Source of the DNA: Sphingomonas sp. PL-96 | GTDB taxonomy: Bacteria > Pseudomonadota > Alphaproteobacteria > Sphingomonadales > Sphingomonadaceae | Reading direction: 5' to 3' | NCBI RefSeq assembly: GCF_020707215.1 | Contig: NZ_JAJFET010000009.1 | Coordinates: forward strand, 1 to 64,000 | DNA length: 64,000 nucleotides | Position numbers and translations under genes: made by a program | Notes under the pieces: generated by a model | Databases searched by the model: none | Seen by the model: the letters and a program-made list of their open reading frames with translations, nothing else | What the model was told of the DNA's origin: nothing | Shown: positions 34,419 through 43,001 of the stretch, piece after piece | Layout of the letters: every line of letters starts with the position of its first letter | Numbering within the stretch: position 1 is the first letter of the stretch

Positions 34419-35336
34419 CTAGCTGCCGCGGTGCTGGAAGCCGAGGTGGGCGGGGAGCGGTGTGGGAGCGCCACCGTCGGTGAGGGTCAATCCGGGTTCA
34501 GCGAGGAAGCGTCCGACCTGGGTGGCCGGTATCGGCGCGGCGGTGCCAGGGGAGAGGGCGAACAGCAGCTCGTAATCGTCGCCGGCGGTCGCGGCCGCCA
34601 AGCGGGCGGCGGAGATATCGCCGTTGTGGTGGATCAGGTCGGCGGACAGGGGCACATCTGCCAGGTCGATGGCGACGCCGAGGCCGCTGGCGGCGGCCAT
34701 GCGGCTGGCGTCGAGGAGGAGGCCGTCGGAGACGTCCATCATCGCGTGGACCACCGGCGCCAGCGCGCGGCCTTCCCCGAGGCGCGGCGTGGGGCGGCGG
34801 TAGCGGTCGAGCAGCGTCGGCGGTCCTTCCGCGCCACGGGCGATGGCGAGGCCGGCACCGGCGTCGCCGATGGTGCCGGTGACCCACAGCGTGTCGCCCG
34901 CGCGCGCGCCGTCGCGGGCAGGCGTCGCCTCGCTATGGCCGATCGCGGTTAGGGACAGAAAGCGCGGGCTGCCGGCGGGCTGGCGCACCGTGTCGCCGCC
35001 GAGCAGGGGGCAGTCGAACGTGGCGAGCGCGGTGGCGAGCCCGGCGAGAAAGGCGCGGTCCCAGGCATCGTCGCCGAGCGGGTAGCCGAGCAGCACACCC
35101 ACCGGCGTGGCACCCTTGGCCGCCAAGTCGGAGAGGTTGGTGGCCAGCAGCTTCCAGGCGACGGTTTCGGCCGGATCGTCGGGCAGGAAATGCACGCCCT
35201 CCACCAGCAGGTCGCTGGTGAGGACGGTGGCGGGGACGTTCCCGGCGGGCAGCACCGCCGCGTCGTCCGTGAGCCCGCGGGCGGCGGGGTGGAGCGGCAG
35301 CGCGCGCAGCGCCTCCAGGAACTCGGCCTCGGTCAT
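34419..35336 (-). CDS. thiL: Thiamine-monophosphate kinase
   Basis: 305 residues from the ATG at 35336 ('MTEAEFLEALRALPLHP'). ThiL signatures: 'GLTDDAAVL', 'TSDLLVEGVHFLPD', 'AWKLLATNLSDLAAKGATP', 'LLGGDTVR', 'MMDVSDGLLLDASRMAAASG' and 'TAGDDYELLFAL'. It phosphorylates thiamine monophosphate to thiamine diphosphate. It follows nusB by 31 bases in the bolA-to-thiL run, a common alphaproteobacterial nusB-thiL pair. Confidence 0.95.
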   Translation of the reverse strand: MTEAEFLEALRALPLHPAARGLTDDAAVLPAGNVPATVLTSDLLVEGVHFLPDDPAETVAWKLLATNLSDLAAKGATPVGVLLGYPLGDDAWDRAFLAGLATALATFDCPLLGGDTVRQPAGSPRFLSLTAIGHSEATPARDGARAGDTLWVTGTIGDAGAGLAIARGAEGPPTLLDRYRRPTPRLGEGRALAPVVHAMMDVSDGLLLDASRMAAASGLGVAIDLADVPLSADLIHHNGDISAARLAAATAGDDYELLFALSPGTAAPIPATQVGRFLAEPGLTLTDGGAPTPLPAHLGFQHRGS

Positions 35337-35367
35337 GCGGCGGTTGTGCCCCGGACGGGGCGGCGCG

Positions 35368-35868
35368 TCACGCCTCCGGTGCTTCCGCGGGGGTGGTCGA
35401 GCCGCCGCGCACGGTCTTGGCGACGCCATCGAGCAGGCCGTTGACGAAGCCCTTTTCGCGGCGGTCGTAGAAGGCGTCGGCGACGTCGATATACTCGCTG
35501 ATGACGGCTGCGGCGGGCACGTCGACGCGGGCGATCAGCTCATAGGTGCCGGCGCGCAGGATCTGGCGCATCGGCTTGTCGAGGCGGTCGAGCGACCAGC
35601 CCGCGGAGAGCTTGGCGGTGATGGCGCGGTCGATCTCCTCGCGGCGGGCGTCGACGCCGCGCACCACGTCGTCGAAGAAGGCGATGTCGGCCTCGGCATA
35701 TTCCACGCCCTCGATGGTCGCACCCAGCCGGTGCTGGTGGAACTCGTGCAGCAGCGTCGGGATCGGCGTGCCCTCCATCTCCTGCTGATAGAGCGCCTGG
35801 ACGGCGGCGAGGCGCGCGGCGGCGCGGGCCTGGCGGAGCGCACGGGGGCGGGGGTTGGGCGTGTTCAT
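35368..35868 (-). CDS. nusB: Transcription antitermination factor NusB
   Basis: 166 residues if the ATG at 35868 is used; another in-frame ATG at 35883 would add five residues, and neither has a good ribosome site. Family features are 'ARLAAVQALYQQEM' near the start, 'LDRLDKPMRQILRAGTYEL', 'VPAAAVISEYIDVADAF' and 'KGFVNGLLDGVAK'. NusB binds boxA RNA with NusE for rRNA antitermination. It lies between hisD and thiL. Confidence 0.93.
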   Translation of the reverse strand: MNTPNPRPRALRQARAAARLAAVQALYQQEMEGTPIPTLLHEFHQHRLGATIEGVEYAEADIAFFDDVVRGVDARREEIDRAITAKLSAGWSLDRLDKPMRQILRAGTYELIARVDVPAAAVISEYIDVADAFYDRREKGFVNGLLDGVAKTVRGGSTTPAEAPEA

Positions 35869-35924
35869 GGTCAAGTCGTCCATTAGCCAGGGCGCAAGGA
35901 GAATGCGCGCGCCGGCGGGAAAGT

Positions 35925-37211
35925 TCAGGAAAGGCGGATCGCGACGGAGCGGGCGTGGGCGGGAAGCCCCTCCGCCTCGGCGAGCGTCACGGCGGCAGGG
36001 CCGATACGCCCAAGCGCCGCAGCATCCAAGCCCAGGAAGCTGGTGCGCTTCATGTAGTCGAGCACCGACAGGCCGGAGGCGAAGCGCGCGCGGCGGCCGG
36101 TGGGCAGCACATGGTTCGGGCCGGCGACGTAATCGCCAACCGCCTCGGGCGTGTGGCGGCCCAGGAACACCGAGCCGGCGTTGCGAACGCGGTCGAACAG
36201 CGGTTCGGGATTGTCGACGGCGAGTTCGAGATGCTCGGGCGCGAGCCGATCGACGAGCGGCATCGCCTGGTCGAGGCGCTCGACGACGATGATCGCGCCG
36301 TTGGCGTCCCAGCTGTCGCGGGCGACCGCCTTGGTGGCGAGGGTCGCGATCTGGCGATCGACGGCATCTGCCACCGCGTCGGCGAACAGGCCGTCGTCGG
36401 TGAACAGGATCGACTGGCTGGTGGGGTCGTGCTCGGCCTGGCTGAGCAGGTCGGCGGCGATCCATTCGGGATCGTTGGCGCCGTCCGCGACCACGACGAT
36501 CTCGGAGGGACCGGCGACCATGTCGATGCCGACGACGCCGTAGAGCTGGCGCTTGGCCTCCGCGACCCAGGCGTTGCCGGGGCCGGTGACGACGTCGACC
36601 GGCTTGATGCGTTCGGTGCCATAGGCGAGGGCTGCGATCGCCTGCGCGCCGCCGATGCGCCACACCTCGTCCACGCCGGCAAGTGCTGCGGCCGCGAGGA
36701 CGAGCGGGTTGACCACGCCGTCCGGGGTCGGCGTCACCATCACCAGCCGCTCGACACCCGCGACCTTGGCGGGAACGGCGTTCATGAGCACGGAAGAGGG
36801 GTAAGCGGCGCGGCCGCCGGGCACATAGACGCCGGCTGCCTGAACCGCGCGCCAACGCGCGCCCAGGCGCACGCCTGCGTCGTCGACGCTGTCGCTGTCG
36901 GCGGGGCGCTGCTTGGAGTGGTAGGCGACGATCCGGTCATGGGCGAGCTGCAACGCTTCGCGCAGGTTGGGGGCCAGGCCCTCGAGCGCGGCGATGCAGT
37001 CGGCCTTTTCGATGCGCCAGCCGGTTTCCTCGGGATCGTGGCGGTCGAAGCGGCGGGTGAAGGCGGCGAGGGCGGCATCGCCCTCGTCGCGCACGGCGGC
37101 CAGGATCGCGCGGACGTCGCGGGCGACATCGGCATCGGCCTCGCGGCGGGCGTCGACCAGCTCGGCAAAGCCGCGCTCGAAATCCAGGTCGGTGTAGTCG
37201 AGCCTCAGCAT
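35925..37211 (-). CDS. hisD: Histidinol dehydrogenase
   Basis: 428 residues. HisD motifs: '[17 protein letters not shown]', '[18 protein letters not shown]', '[18 protein letters not shown]', '[15 protein letters not shown]', '[14 protein letters not shown]', 'EHLELAV' and '[14 protein letters not shown]', the last with the catalytic and zinc-binding His. It catalyses the last two oxidation steps of histidine synthesis. Its start overlaps the hisG stop by 7 bases, so the two are coupled. Confidence 0.96.
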   Translation of the reverse strand: MLRLDYTDLDFERGFAELVDARREADADVARDVRAILAAVRDEGDAALAAFTRRFDRHDPEETGWRIEKADCIAALEGLAPNLREALQLAHDRIVAYHSKQRPADSDSVDDAGVRLGARWRAVQAAGVYVPGGRAAYPSSVLMNAVPAKVAGVERLVMVTPTPDGVVNPLVLAAAALAGVDEVWRIGGAQAIAALAYGTERIKPVDVVTGPGNAWVAEAKRQLYGVVGIDMVAGPSEIVVVADGANDPEWIAADLLSQAEHDPTSQSILFTDDGLFADAVADAVDRQIATLATKAVARDSWDANGAIIVVERLDQAMPLVDRLAPEHLELAVDNPEPLFDRVRNAGSVFLGRHTPEAVGDYVAGPNHVLPTGRRARFASGLSVLDYMKRTSFLGLDAAALGRIGPAAVTLAEAEGLPAHARSVAIRLS

Positions 37212-37867
37212 GCGGTCTTCTCCATCACCGCACGGCGGAACGCGTCCACCAGCGGCACCACGTCGGGCCGGGTCTTGAACGCGGCGCGGTTGGCGACGAG
37301 GCGCGAGCTGACCTCGGCGATCACCTCTACCTCGACCAGGCCGTTTTCCTTGAGCGTGCGGCCCGAGGAGACGAGATCGACGATGCGCGGGGCGAGGCCC
37401 AGCACGGGGGCGAGTTCCATCGCGCCGTTGAGCTTCACGCACTCGGCCTGCACGCCGCGGGCGGCGAAGTGCCGGCGGGTGACGTGCGGGTATTTGGTGG
37501 CGACGCGGACATGGCTCCAGCCGCGCGGATCGTCGTGCTCGGCCATGCCGGCAGGCTCGGCGACCGAGATGCGGCAGTGGCCGATGCCGAGGTCGACGGG
37601 CGCGTAGAGCTCCGAATATTCGAATTCGGCGAGCACGTCCGAGCCGACGATGCCGAGCTGGGCGGCGCCGTGCGCGACAAAGGTCGCCACGTCGAACGCG
37701 CGCACGCGGATCAGGTCCACGGCCGGCGTGTTGGTGCGGAAGCGCAGCGCGCGGCTGCCTTCGTCGGAAAAGGCCGGCTCGGGCACGATGCCGACGGCCG
37801 CGAGCAGCGGCAGCGCCTCTTCGAGGATGCGCCCCTTGGGGACGGCGAGGATGAGCGGATCGGTCAT
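37205..37867 (-). CDS. hisG: ATP phosphoribosyltransferase, short form
   Basis: 220 residues, the short HisG form without the C-terminal regulatory domain, which needs HisZ for activity. Motifs are '[16 protein letters not shown]', '[10 protein letters not shown]', '[13 protein letters not shown]' and the PRPP loop '[17 protein letters not shown]'. It catalyses the first committed step of histidine synthesis. No hisZ is in the window. Confidence 0.95.
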   Translation of the reverse strand: MTDPLILAVPKGRILEEALPLLAAVGIVPEPAFSDEGSRALRFRTNTPAVDLIRVRAFDVATFVAHGAAQLGIVGSDVLAEFEYSELYAPVDLGIGHCRISVAEPAGMAEHDDPRGWSHVRVATKYPHVTRRHFAARGVQAECVKLNGAMELAPVLGLAPRIVDLVSSGRTLKENGLVEVEVIAEVSSRLVANRAAFKTRPDVVPLVDAFRRAVMEKTAC

Positions 37868-37945
37868 GAGCGGCGCGGCTTTACTTGGCGCACCGGCCGG
37901 GCGCAACGTGCAGTGCGCGGTAGCAGCCAGCCGGTATGGCCGCGC

Positions 37946-38653
37946 TCACGCGCCGTCGAGCTCCGGATAGTGGCGAAAGATGCCGTCTTCGTTGAACGGC
38001 AGGCGCCGGTCGCTCGCCAGATAGGCGGCGATGCCCGGCAGCGTCTTTACCTGGCCGTGGATCTTGAGCAGCTCCGGATAGTCGTGCTCGATCGCGGCCA
38101 TGCGCTGTGGGAACATGTAGCGTAGGCCCTCTACCATCTGGAACAGTGCCGTGTCGGCATGAGTCCAGCGATGGTCGATCAGCCATTCACCCTGGTTCGC
38201 CTTGGCCGCAGTCTCGAAATGGTCGAGGAACTTGGGCATGCGATCGCGCCGGAACTGCTCGGCCGCGCGCATCGCCTCCGCCTTTTGCTCCTCATAATAG
38301 GCGCCGCTGGAGATCGGGTGGTGGACGGCGTGCACCTCCGTCACCATGTCGGCGATGGTGAGCTGGAGCTGATGGAGCCACAGCCGGTCCGCCAGCCGGG
38401 ATGGTGCCAGATCGTGGCGCTCGCCCAGATAAAGCAGGATGTTGGTCGTCTGGGCGATCACGAAGCCGCCGAGTTCGAGATAGGGCGGGGCGAAGGGCGG
38501 GCGCTGGGTATAGCGCGCCATGTCCTCGACCAGCGCCCAGGCGCCGCGTTCGCGCGCGCAGTCGCAGTACTCGATGCCGGCCGCTTCCAGCGCCAGGCGA
38601 ACGAATTCGCCACGACCCTGGATGCCTGGCCAATACCAGAGGTTGTACTGCAT
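37946..38653 (-). CDS. Glutathione S-transferase family protein
   Basis: 235 residues. The N-terminal thioredoxin-like part reads 'NLWYWPGIQGRGEFVRLALEAAGIEY' with a Tyr/Trp-rich active-site strand, and 'GGFVIAQTTNILLYLGE' is the glutathione-binding turn. The helical C-terminal domain includes 'LTIADMVTEVH' and 'WTHADTALFQMVEG'. It follows bolA by 5 bases, so both probably share a transcript. Substrate unknown; the layout resembles sigma/prostaglandin-synthase-like GSTs. Confidence 0.88.
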   Translation of the reverse strand: MQYNLWYWPGIQGRGEFVRLALEAAGIEYCDCARERGAWALVEDMARYTQRPPFAPPYLELGGFVIAQTTNILLYLGERHDLAPSRLADRLWLHQLQLTIADMVTEVHAVHHPISSGAYYEEQKAEAMRAAEQFRRDRMPKFLDHFETAAKANQGEWLIDHRWTHADTALFQMVEGLRYMFPQRMAAIEHDYPELLKIHGQVKTLPGIAAYLASDRRLPFNEDGIFRHYPELDGA

Positions 38654-38658
38654 CGGCG

Positions 38659-38943
38659 CTATTCTCCCGGCGCGCGGGCCCGGATTGCCAGCGCATGCAC
38701 GCGCTCAATGAGCAGGTCGGCCAAGGCCTGGTTCACCAGCCGCTGGCGCTGAACGCGCGAGCGGCCTTCAAAGGCCCGGCTTTCGATGACAACGGTGAAG
38801 TGCGATTCGCCGGTGCCATTGTCGCCGCTGTGGCCGGCATGGCGGCCGCTGTCGTTGATGACCTCCAGGTGCGTGGGGTCGAGCGCCTCGGTGAGACGGG
38901 CGGTGATTTCAGAGGCGATGGGGCCGGTAGCGATGGTCTGCAT
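38659..38943 (-). CDS. bolA: BolA family protein
   Basis: 94 residues from the ATG at 38943 (a second ATG 24 bases upstream is less likely). BolA features are 'EITARLTEALDPTHLEVIND', 'HFTVVIESRAFEGRSRVQRQ' and 'RLVNQALADLLIERVHAL'. BolA proteins work with monothiol glutaredoxins in iron-sulfur and stress handling. Divergent from the J-domain gene 35 bases away. Confidence 0.92.
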   Translation of the reverse strand: MQTIATGPIASEITARLTEALDPTHLEVINDSGRHAGHSGDNGTGESHFTVVIESRAFEGRSRVQRQRLVNQALADLLIERVHALAIRARAPGE

Positions 38944-38978
38944 CGCGCCTATATAGTTGGTTTGCATGAGGGAGTCGC

Positions 38979-39584
38979 GTGGCGCGCGAGAAGATTGGGA
39001 AGGACCGGCCGAACACGCGGTTCCATGGTCGAGTGGAAAGTGGACGCTCCTGCGAGGCGCCGGGCTGCGGCGAAGCGGGCGAGTTCCGCGCACCCCCGCT
39101 GGAGGGTGCGCCGCAGGGTGGCGATCGGCCGAGCGGCTATCGCTGGTTCTGCCTGGACCATGTCCGTGCATTCAATGCCGGCTATAATTATTTCGCGGGC
39201 ATGACCGCCGAGGAGATCCACGACGCCCAGCGGCCGCTTGCCGGCTGGGAGCGGGAAACGCGTGCCTTTGCGCGAGCCGGGGGCGACCATGGGCCGCGCT
39301 GGGCCGACTTCGCCGATCCGCTGGATGCGATCGGGGCGAAGTTCCGGGCGAACGTCCGTGCAGAGCGCAAGGACGGGCGGCCGCTGACGCCCGGCGACCG
39401 TTCGGCGCTCAAGGTCATGGACCTGGAGGTGGACGCCGACCGCACAGCGCTGCGCAAGCGGTACAGCGAGCTGGTGCGGCGCTACCATCCGGATCGTAAC
39501 GGCGGCGACCGCAGCCATGAGGATGCGCTGCAAAAGGTCATCGCCGCCTATCAGCAGCTCAAGGGATCGGCGGCGTTCGCCTGA
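38979..39584 (+). CDS. J-domain (DnaJ-like) protein
   Basis: 201 residues from a GTG at 38979 preceded by GAGGGAG. The N-terminal part has a Cys/His cluster ('RSCEAPGCGEAGEF' and 'YRWFCLDHVRAFN') that may bind zinc. The J domain is at the C terminus, about residues 142-200, with 'ALRKRYSELVRRYHPDRNGGD' carrying the HPD tripeptide. It should stimulate a DnaK-type chaperone. This C-terminal J layout is common in alphaproteobacteria. Confidence 0.9.
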   Translation: MAREKIGKDRPNTRFHGRVESGRSCEAPGCGEAGEFRAPPLEGAPQGGDRPSGYRWFCLDHVRAFNAGYNYFAGMTAEEIHDAQRPLAGWERETRAFARAGGDHGPRWADFADPLDAIGAKFRANVRAERKDGRPLTPGDRSALKVMDLEVDADRTALRKRYSELVRRYHPDRNGGDRSHEDALQKVIAAYQQLKGSAAFA

Positions 39585-39593
39585 CGGCGCCGG

Positions 39594-40082
39594 TCATTCT
39601 CCGCGTCGGGCCGCCTCGATCGCGGCGATGTCGATCTTCACCATGCCCATCATCGCCTGCATCACGCGGGCGGCGGCGGCCGGGTCGGGATCGGCCAGCC
39701 CGTCGACCAGGGCACGCGGGACGATCTGCCAGCGGACGCCCCAGCGGTCGCGGCACCAGCTGCAGGCGATCTCCGTGCCGCCGGCCTGGGTGATGGCGGC
39801 CCAATAGCGATCGGTCTGGGCCTGATCCTCGGTCATCAGCTGGAAGGAGATCGCGTCGGTGAAGGCCACGCCTGGCCCGCCGTTGAGCGCGAGAAAGGCG
39901 TTGCCGGCGATGGTGAAGTCGACCGTCAGCACGTCGCCCGCCTTGCCTGCCGGCCAGTCGGTGGTGGCACGGTGGATGTCGGTGATGCGGCTGTCGTCGA
40001 AGCTGTCGACGTAGAAGCGGGCGGCCTCCTCCGCGCAGCCGTCGTACCAGAGGCAGGCGACGACCTTGGCCGGGGTGCTCAT
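39594..40082 (-). CDS. VOC-family protein (PhnB/3-demethylubiquinone methyltransferase-like fold)
   Basis: 162 residues. It has the VOC pattern of the PhnB type: 'KVVACLWYDGCAEEAARFYV', 'FTIAGNAFLALNGGPGVAFT', 'ISFQLMTEDQAQTDRYWAAI' and 'CSWCRDRWGVRWQIVP'. These proteins are widespread and mostly uncharacterised. The ATG overlaps the preceding VOC gene stop (ATGA). Last gene of a six-gene minus-strand operon. Confidence 0.88.
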   Translation of the reverse strand: MSTPAKVVACLWYDGCAEEAARFYVDSFDDSRITDIHRATTDWPAGKAGDVLTVDFTIAGNAFLALNGGPGVAFTDAISFQLMTEDQAQTDRYWAAITQAGGTEIACSWCRDRWGVRWQIVPRALVDGLADPDPAAAARVMQAMMGMVKIDIAAIEAARRGE

Positions 40083-40855
40083 GGCGTAGCCCTGGCCCCG
40101 GCGACGACGCCGAACTGGGCACCATGGGGATCGGTGGCGACGATGATGCGCTCGTCGCCGGGCACGTCCATCGGGCCCATGTCGACGGTGCCGCCGGACG
40201 CCACCACTGCGGCAGCGGCCGCGTCGATTTCGGCGGCACGGAAGTAGAATTGCCACCCGCCGGGCGGGGCATCGGCGGGGCGCTGCATGATCGCGCCGAT
40301 CGTCTCGCCGCCCGCCTCGACGAAGACATAGTCGCCCATGTCGCCCATCGGCATGCGATCGGGATAGGCCCAGCCGAACACCTCGGCATAAAAGGCAAGG
40401 GCGCGGGCCTGGTCGGGCGTGGTCAGCTCGTTCCAGCCGCACTTGCCGGGCCCGTTCGCCTGCCAGGCATGGCTCGCCTCGTCCATTTCGCCGCGCATCA
40501 CGTAGAAGGGGATGCCCTGCGGGTCGACGACCAGGGCGAGACCGCCGACGCCCGCGATCGTCTGCGGGGGCTCGTGGACGGCGCCGCCGGCCTGCTCGAT
40601 CCTGGTGACCGCCGCATCGACGTCGTCCACCCCGATGTAGAACAGCCAGCCGGGCTTCGCGCCGGGCATCTCGGGCGTCAGCCGGGCGATGCCGCCGACC
40701 TCGCCCTCGCCGGTGTCGATCAGGCGATAGTCCATCGCATCGGACATGGGCGCGCCCACGGTCCAGCCGATCACCGCTTCGTAGAAGCCGCGCGCGCCGT
40801 CGGGATCGGGAGTGAGCAGTTCGTACCAGATCGGAAAGCCGTGCGGATTGCGCAT
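40079..40855 (-). CDS. VOC-family protein with two glyoxalase-like domains
   Basis: 258 residues forming two tandem VOC repeats: residues about 5-120 ('PIWYELLTPDPDGARGFYEA', 'DPQGIPFYVM') and about 135-255 ('GWNELTTPDQARALAFYAE', 'DPHGAQFGVV'). This resembles actinobacterial and sphingomonad glyoxalase-like proteins annotated as hydroxylases without proof. GGAG precedes the ATG. Confidence 0.88.
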   Translation of the reverse strand: MRNPHGFPIWYELLTPDPDGARGFYEAVIGWTVGAPMSDAMDYRLIDTGEGEVGGIARLTPEMPGAKPGWLFYIGVDDVDAAVTRIEQAGGAVHEPPQTIAGVGGLALVVDPQGIPFYVMRGEMDEASHAWQANGPGKCGWNELTTPDQARALAFYAEVFGWAYPDRMPMGDMGDYVFVEAGGETIGAIMQRPADAPPGGWQFYFRAAEIDAAAAAVVASGGTVDMGPMDVPGDERIIVATDPHGAQFGVVAGARATP

Positions 40856-40865
40856 GGGGGTGCTC

Positions 40866-41579
40866 CTATTGGTCGAGGATGGGGAGGAAGCCGCCGAAGA
40901 TCATGCGCTTGCCGTCGAACGGCACGGTGCCGGGGTCCTGCATGCGGGGATCGGCCATCACCTTGGCCTGGCCGGCGTCGCGCACCTCCCTGGACGGCCA
41001 TTCGATCCAGGAGAACGCCACCTTTTCGCCGTCGATCACCTTGGTCGCGCGGTTGAAGTCGGTGACCTTGCCGTCGGGCAGGTCGTCGCCCCAGGCCTCC
41101 ACCACGCGAGTGGCGCCATGTTCGAGGAAGACCGGCGCCGCCCGGCGCGCCAGGTCGAAAAAGGCGTCCTTCCGGTCGGGTGCCACGGGGATCAGGAAGC
41201 CGTCGACATAGCCGGTGGCGCCGCCGGGACCCTCGTCGACCAGCGGGTCGAAACCGGCGAAGATCATACGGCTGCCGTCGAACGGCATTTCGGCCATGTC
41301 CTCCATGCGCGGGTCGTTCCTCATGGCAGCGAGCGCGGCATCATAGGCGGCCTGATCGGCATATTCGATCCAGCTGAACACGACGGTCTCGTCGTCCTTT
41401 GCCTGCACCGCGCCCCGGAAATCGGTGACCGTGCCGTCGGGCACGTCATCGCCCCAAGCCTCGACCATCCGGCGGGCGCCGAATTCCTTGAAAAGCGGCA
41501 GCGCCTGGGCGGCATGGTCGCGATAGACGTCGCGATTGGCGGTGGGGACCGCGGCGACGAAGCCCTGGATGAAGGTCAT
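40866..41579 (-). CDS. DUF1428 protein, internal duplication (two fused copies)
   Basis: 237 residues made of two homologous halves of about 118 residues each. Matching segments are 'ARRMVEAWGDDVPDGTVTDF' and 'ATRVVEAWGDDLPDGKVTDF', 'VVFSWIEYADQAAYDAA' and 'VAFSWIEWPSREVRDAG', and 'MPFDGSRMIFAGFDPL' and 'VPFDGKRMIFGGFLPI'. Single DUF1428 (YbaA-type) proteins are about 115-120 residues with a ferredoxin-like fold, so this gene encodes a built-in dimer. Function unknown. Its ATG overlaps the GST stop. Confidence 0.88.
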   Translation of the reverse strand: MTFIQGFVAAVPTANRDVYRDHAAQALPLFKEFGARRMVEAWGDDVPDGTVTDFRGAVQAKDDETVVFSWIEYADQAAYDAALAAMRNDPRMEDMAEMPFDGSRMIFAGFDPLVDEGPGGATGYVDGFLIPVAPDRKDAFFDLARRAAPVFLEHGATRVVEAWGDDLPDGKVTDFNRATKVIDGEKVAFSWIEWPSREVRDAGQAKVMADPRMQDPGTVPFDGKRMIFGGFLPILDQ

Positions 41580-42265
41580 GCGTCCTCTCCCTGCATCGCG
41601 AGCATCGCCGCGGAGTGCGGCGGCTGCCCGGTGAAGCCCTTGCGCTGCGCATCAAGCGCGCGTCCGAACGCGGGCCGGGCCTGGCCGCGGGCGACATAGG
41701 CGGCGAGCGCCGGATACGCCTCGACCAAGCCGCTGCCGCGCAACTGGCGGAGCGTGCAGACCATCATCAGGTCCCCGGCGGAGAAGTCGCCGTCGAGCCA
41801 GGCGGCCTCCCCCAGCCGCGCGGCGAGGTCATCGAGCCGGTCCTGCACACGGGCGCGCACGATCGGCAGCCGGTCCTTCGCCCAGGGCATGTCGCGCTCG
41901 AACAGCGACGCCATGCCGAAGCCGGCGATCGGCAGCTCGACGCTGTTGAGCGCGGCGAACATCCACTGGACCGCACGGGCTCGGCCCGCGGGGTCCGCGG
42001 GAAGCAGGCCGCTGCCGCTCTCAGCAATGTGCAGCACGATCGCGCCGGATTCGAACAGCACCAGATCGCCGTCCTGATAGGTCGGCACCTGTCCGAACGG
42101 CTGGAGCGCGCGGTGGGCGGGATCCTTCTGGCTTCCCTGCGGGAGATATCGGACGGTGTAGGGCTGCCCGGTCTCCTCCAGCGCCCAGCGCACCGGCAGG
42201 TCGCGCACCAGGCCGCGCGCGAAATCGGGGACCCAGTCATAGGCGGTGATCACGGGCGGGGTCAT
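41576..42265 (-). CDS. Glutathione S-transferase family protein
   Basis: 229 residues. Thioredoxin-like N-terminal domain 'ITAYDWVPDFARGLVRDLPV' and the cis-Pro/Glu-Ser turn 'FGQVPTYQDGDLVLFESGAI'; helical C-terminal domain with 'WLDGDFSAGDLMMVCTLRQL', the conserved N-cap motif. It is coupled by ATGA overlaps to the broken DUF4287 gene upstream and the DUF1428 gene downstream, so it belongs to the VOC operon. Confidence 0.9.
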   Translation of the reverse strand: MTPPVITAYDWVPDFARGLVRDLPVRWALEETGQPYTVRYLPQGSQKDPAHRALQPFGQVPTYQDGDLVLFESGAIVLHIAESGSGLLPADPAGRARAVQWMFAALNSVELPIAGFGMASLFERDMPWAKDRLPIVRARVQDRLDDLAARLGEAAWLDGDFSAGDLMMVCTLRQLRGSGLVEAYPALAAYVARGQARPAFGRALDAQRKGFTGQPPHSAAMLAMQGEDA

Positions 42266-42491
42266 GCGTCTCCCTCCTTCTTCATGCCCTTCAGCAGGGC
42301 GTAGATCGCCATCGCGTGGCCGTGGCCCAGGCCGAAATCGGCCTTCAGCCAGTCGGTGACCTCGGTCGCCTTCACCCCCGGCGCGATGCGCCCTCGCGGG
42401 TGAGGCCGCGGGACGCCGCGAGCGCGCGGAAGTCCGCCGGCGTCTTGCCGGTGTTGCGCTCGACCGTGTCGAGATAGGCCTGGAAGGACAT
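42262..42491 (-). pseudogene. DUF4287-like gene broken by a one-base deletion
   Basis: The frame starts 'MSFQAYLDTVERNTGKTPAD' and runs to 'TREGASRRG' before a TGA. In the next frame the sequence continues 'GVKATEVTDWLKADFGLGHG' and 'HAMAIYALLKGMKKEGDA'. Adding one C after GAGGGC near 42390 restores '...EGRIAPGVKATEV...' and a 76-residue DUF4287 protein. The total of 230 bases is one short of 77 codons. It ends in ATGA with the GST start. It may be a true mutation or a sequencing error. Confidence 0.85.
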
Positions 42492-42492
42492 G

Positions 42493-42921
42493 TCACGCCT
42501 CTGCCGGCTGGGAGTGGCTCGCGGTCGCGGACGCCATGTCCATGGTGAACGGGCCCCAGCCATGGCCGTCGGGATCGTCGAAGGCGCGGCTGTACATGAA
42601 GCCGAGATCCTCGGGCTCGTGCATCTCCGTGGCTCCGGCGGCGATCGCGGCCTGGGTGATCGCGTCGACCTCCGCCCGGCTGTCGAAGGAGAGGGCGAGC
42701 AGGGCGCCGCTGTGGGTGTGCGCGTTCAGGATCTGCTTGCCCGTGAAGGTCCGGTAAAAGCCGTGTTCGAGCAGCATGACGTAGATGCTGTCCGACCAGA
42801 CCATCGCCGAGGCCTGTTCGTTGGAGAAGGTCGGGTTCTTTTCGAAGCCGATCGCTTCGTAGAAGGCGGTGGCCTTGGCCACGTCGGCAACTGGCAGGTT
42901 CACGAAGATCGCGCGGGGCAT
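42493..42921 (-). CDS. VOC-family (glyoxalase/bleomycin-resistance-like) protein
   Basis: 142 residues: 'AIFVNLPVADVAKATAFYEA' with the typical VOC start, 'MLLEHGFYRTF', 'ALSFDSRAEVDAITQAAIAA' and 'FDDPDGHGWGPF' with metal-site-like residues. First gene of the minus-strand operon and divergent from the HxlR regulator, which may control it. Confidence 0.9.
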   Translation of the reverse strand: MPRAIFVNLPVADVAKATAFYEAIGFEKNPTFSNEQASAMVWSDSIYVMLLEHGFYRTFTGKQILNAHTHSGALLALSFDSRAEVDAITQAAIAAGATEMHEPEDLGFMYSRAFDDPDGHGWGPFTMDMASATASHSQPAEA

Positions 42922-42967
42922 GGTGCATCCTCTCCGACTCGTTATTTGACCAGCATGCCGGCGATAC

Positions 42968-43001
42968 TTATCTTTGACAACCATGGAGTCACTAAAGATA
43001 A
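42968..43001. promoter_or_regulatory. Inverted repeat TTATCTTT/AAAGATAA, candidate HxlR operator
   Basis: Perfect 8-base arms (42968-42975 and 42994-43001) separated by 18 bases in the gap between the VOC operon and the divergent HxlR-type regulator. The arm spacing suits a winged-helix dimer. It overlaps the ATG at 42983 of the regulator, which raises the chance that the true start is the GTG at 43007. Confidence 0.6.
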
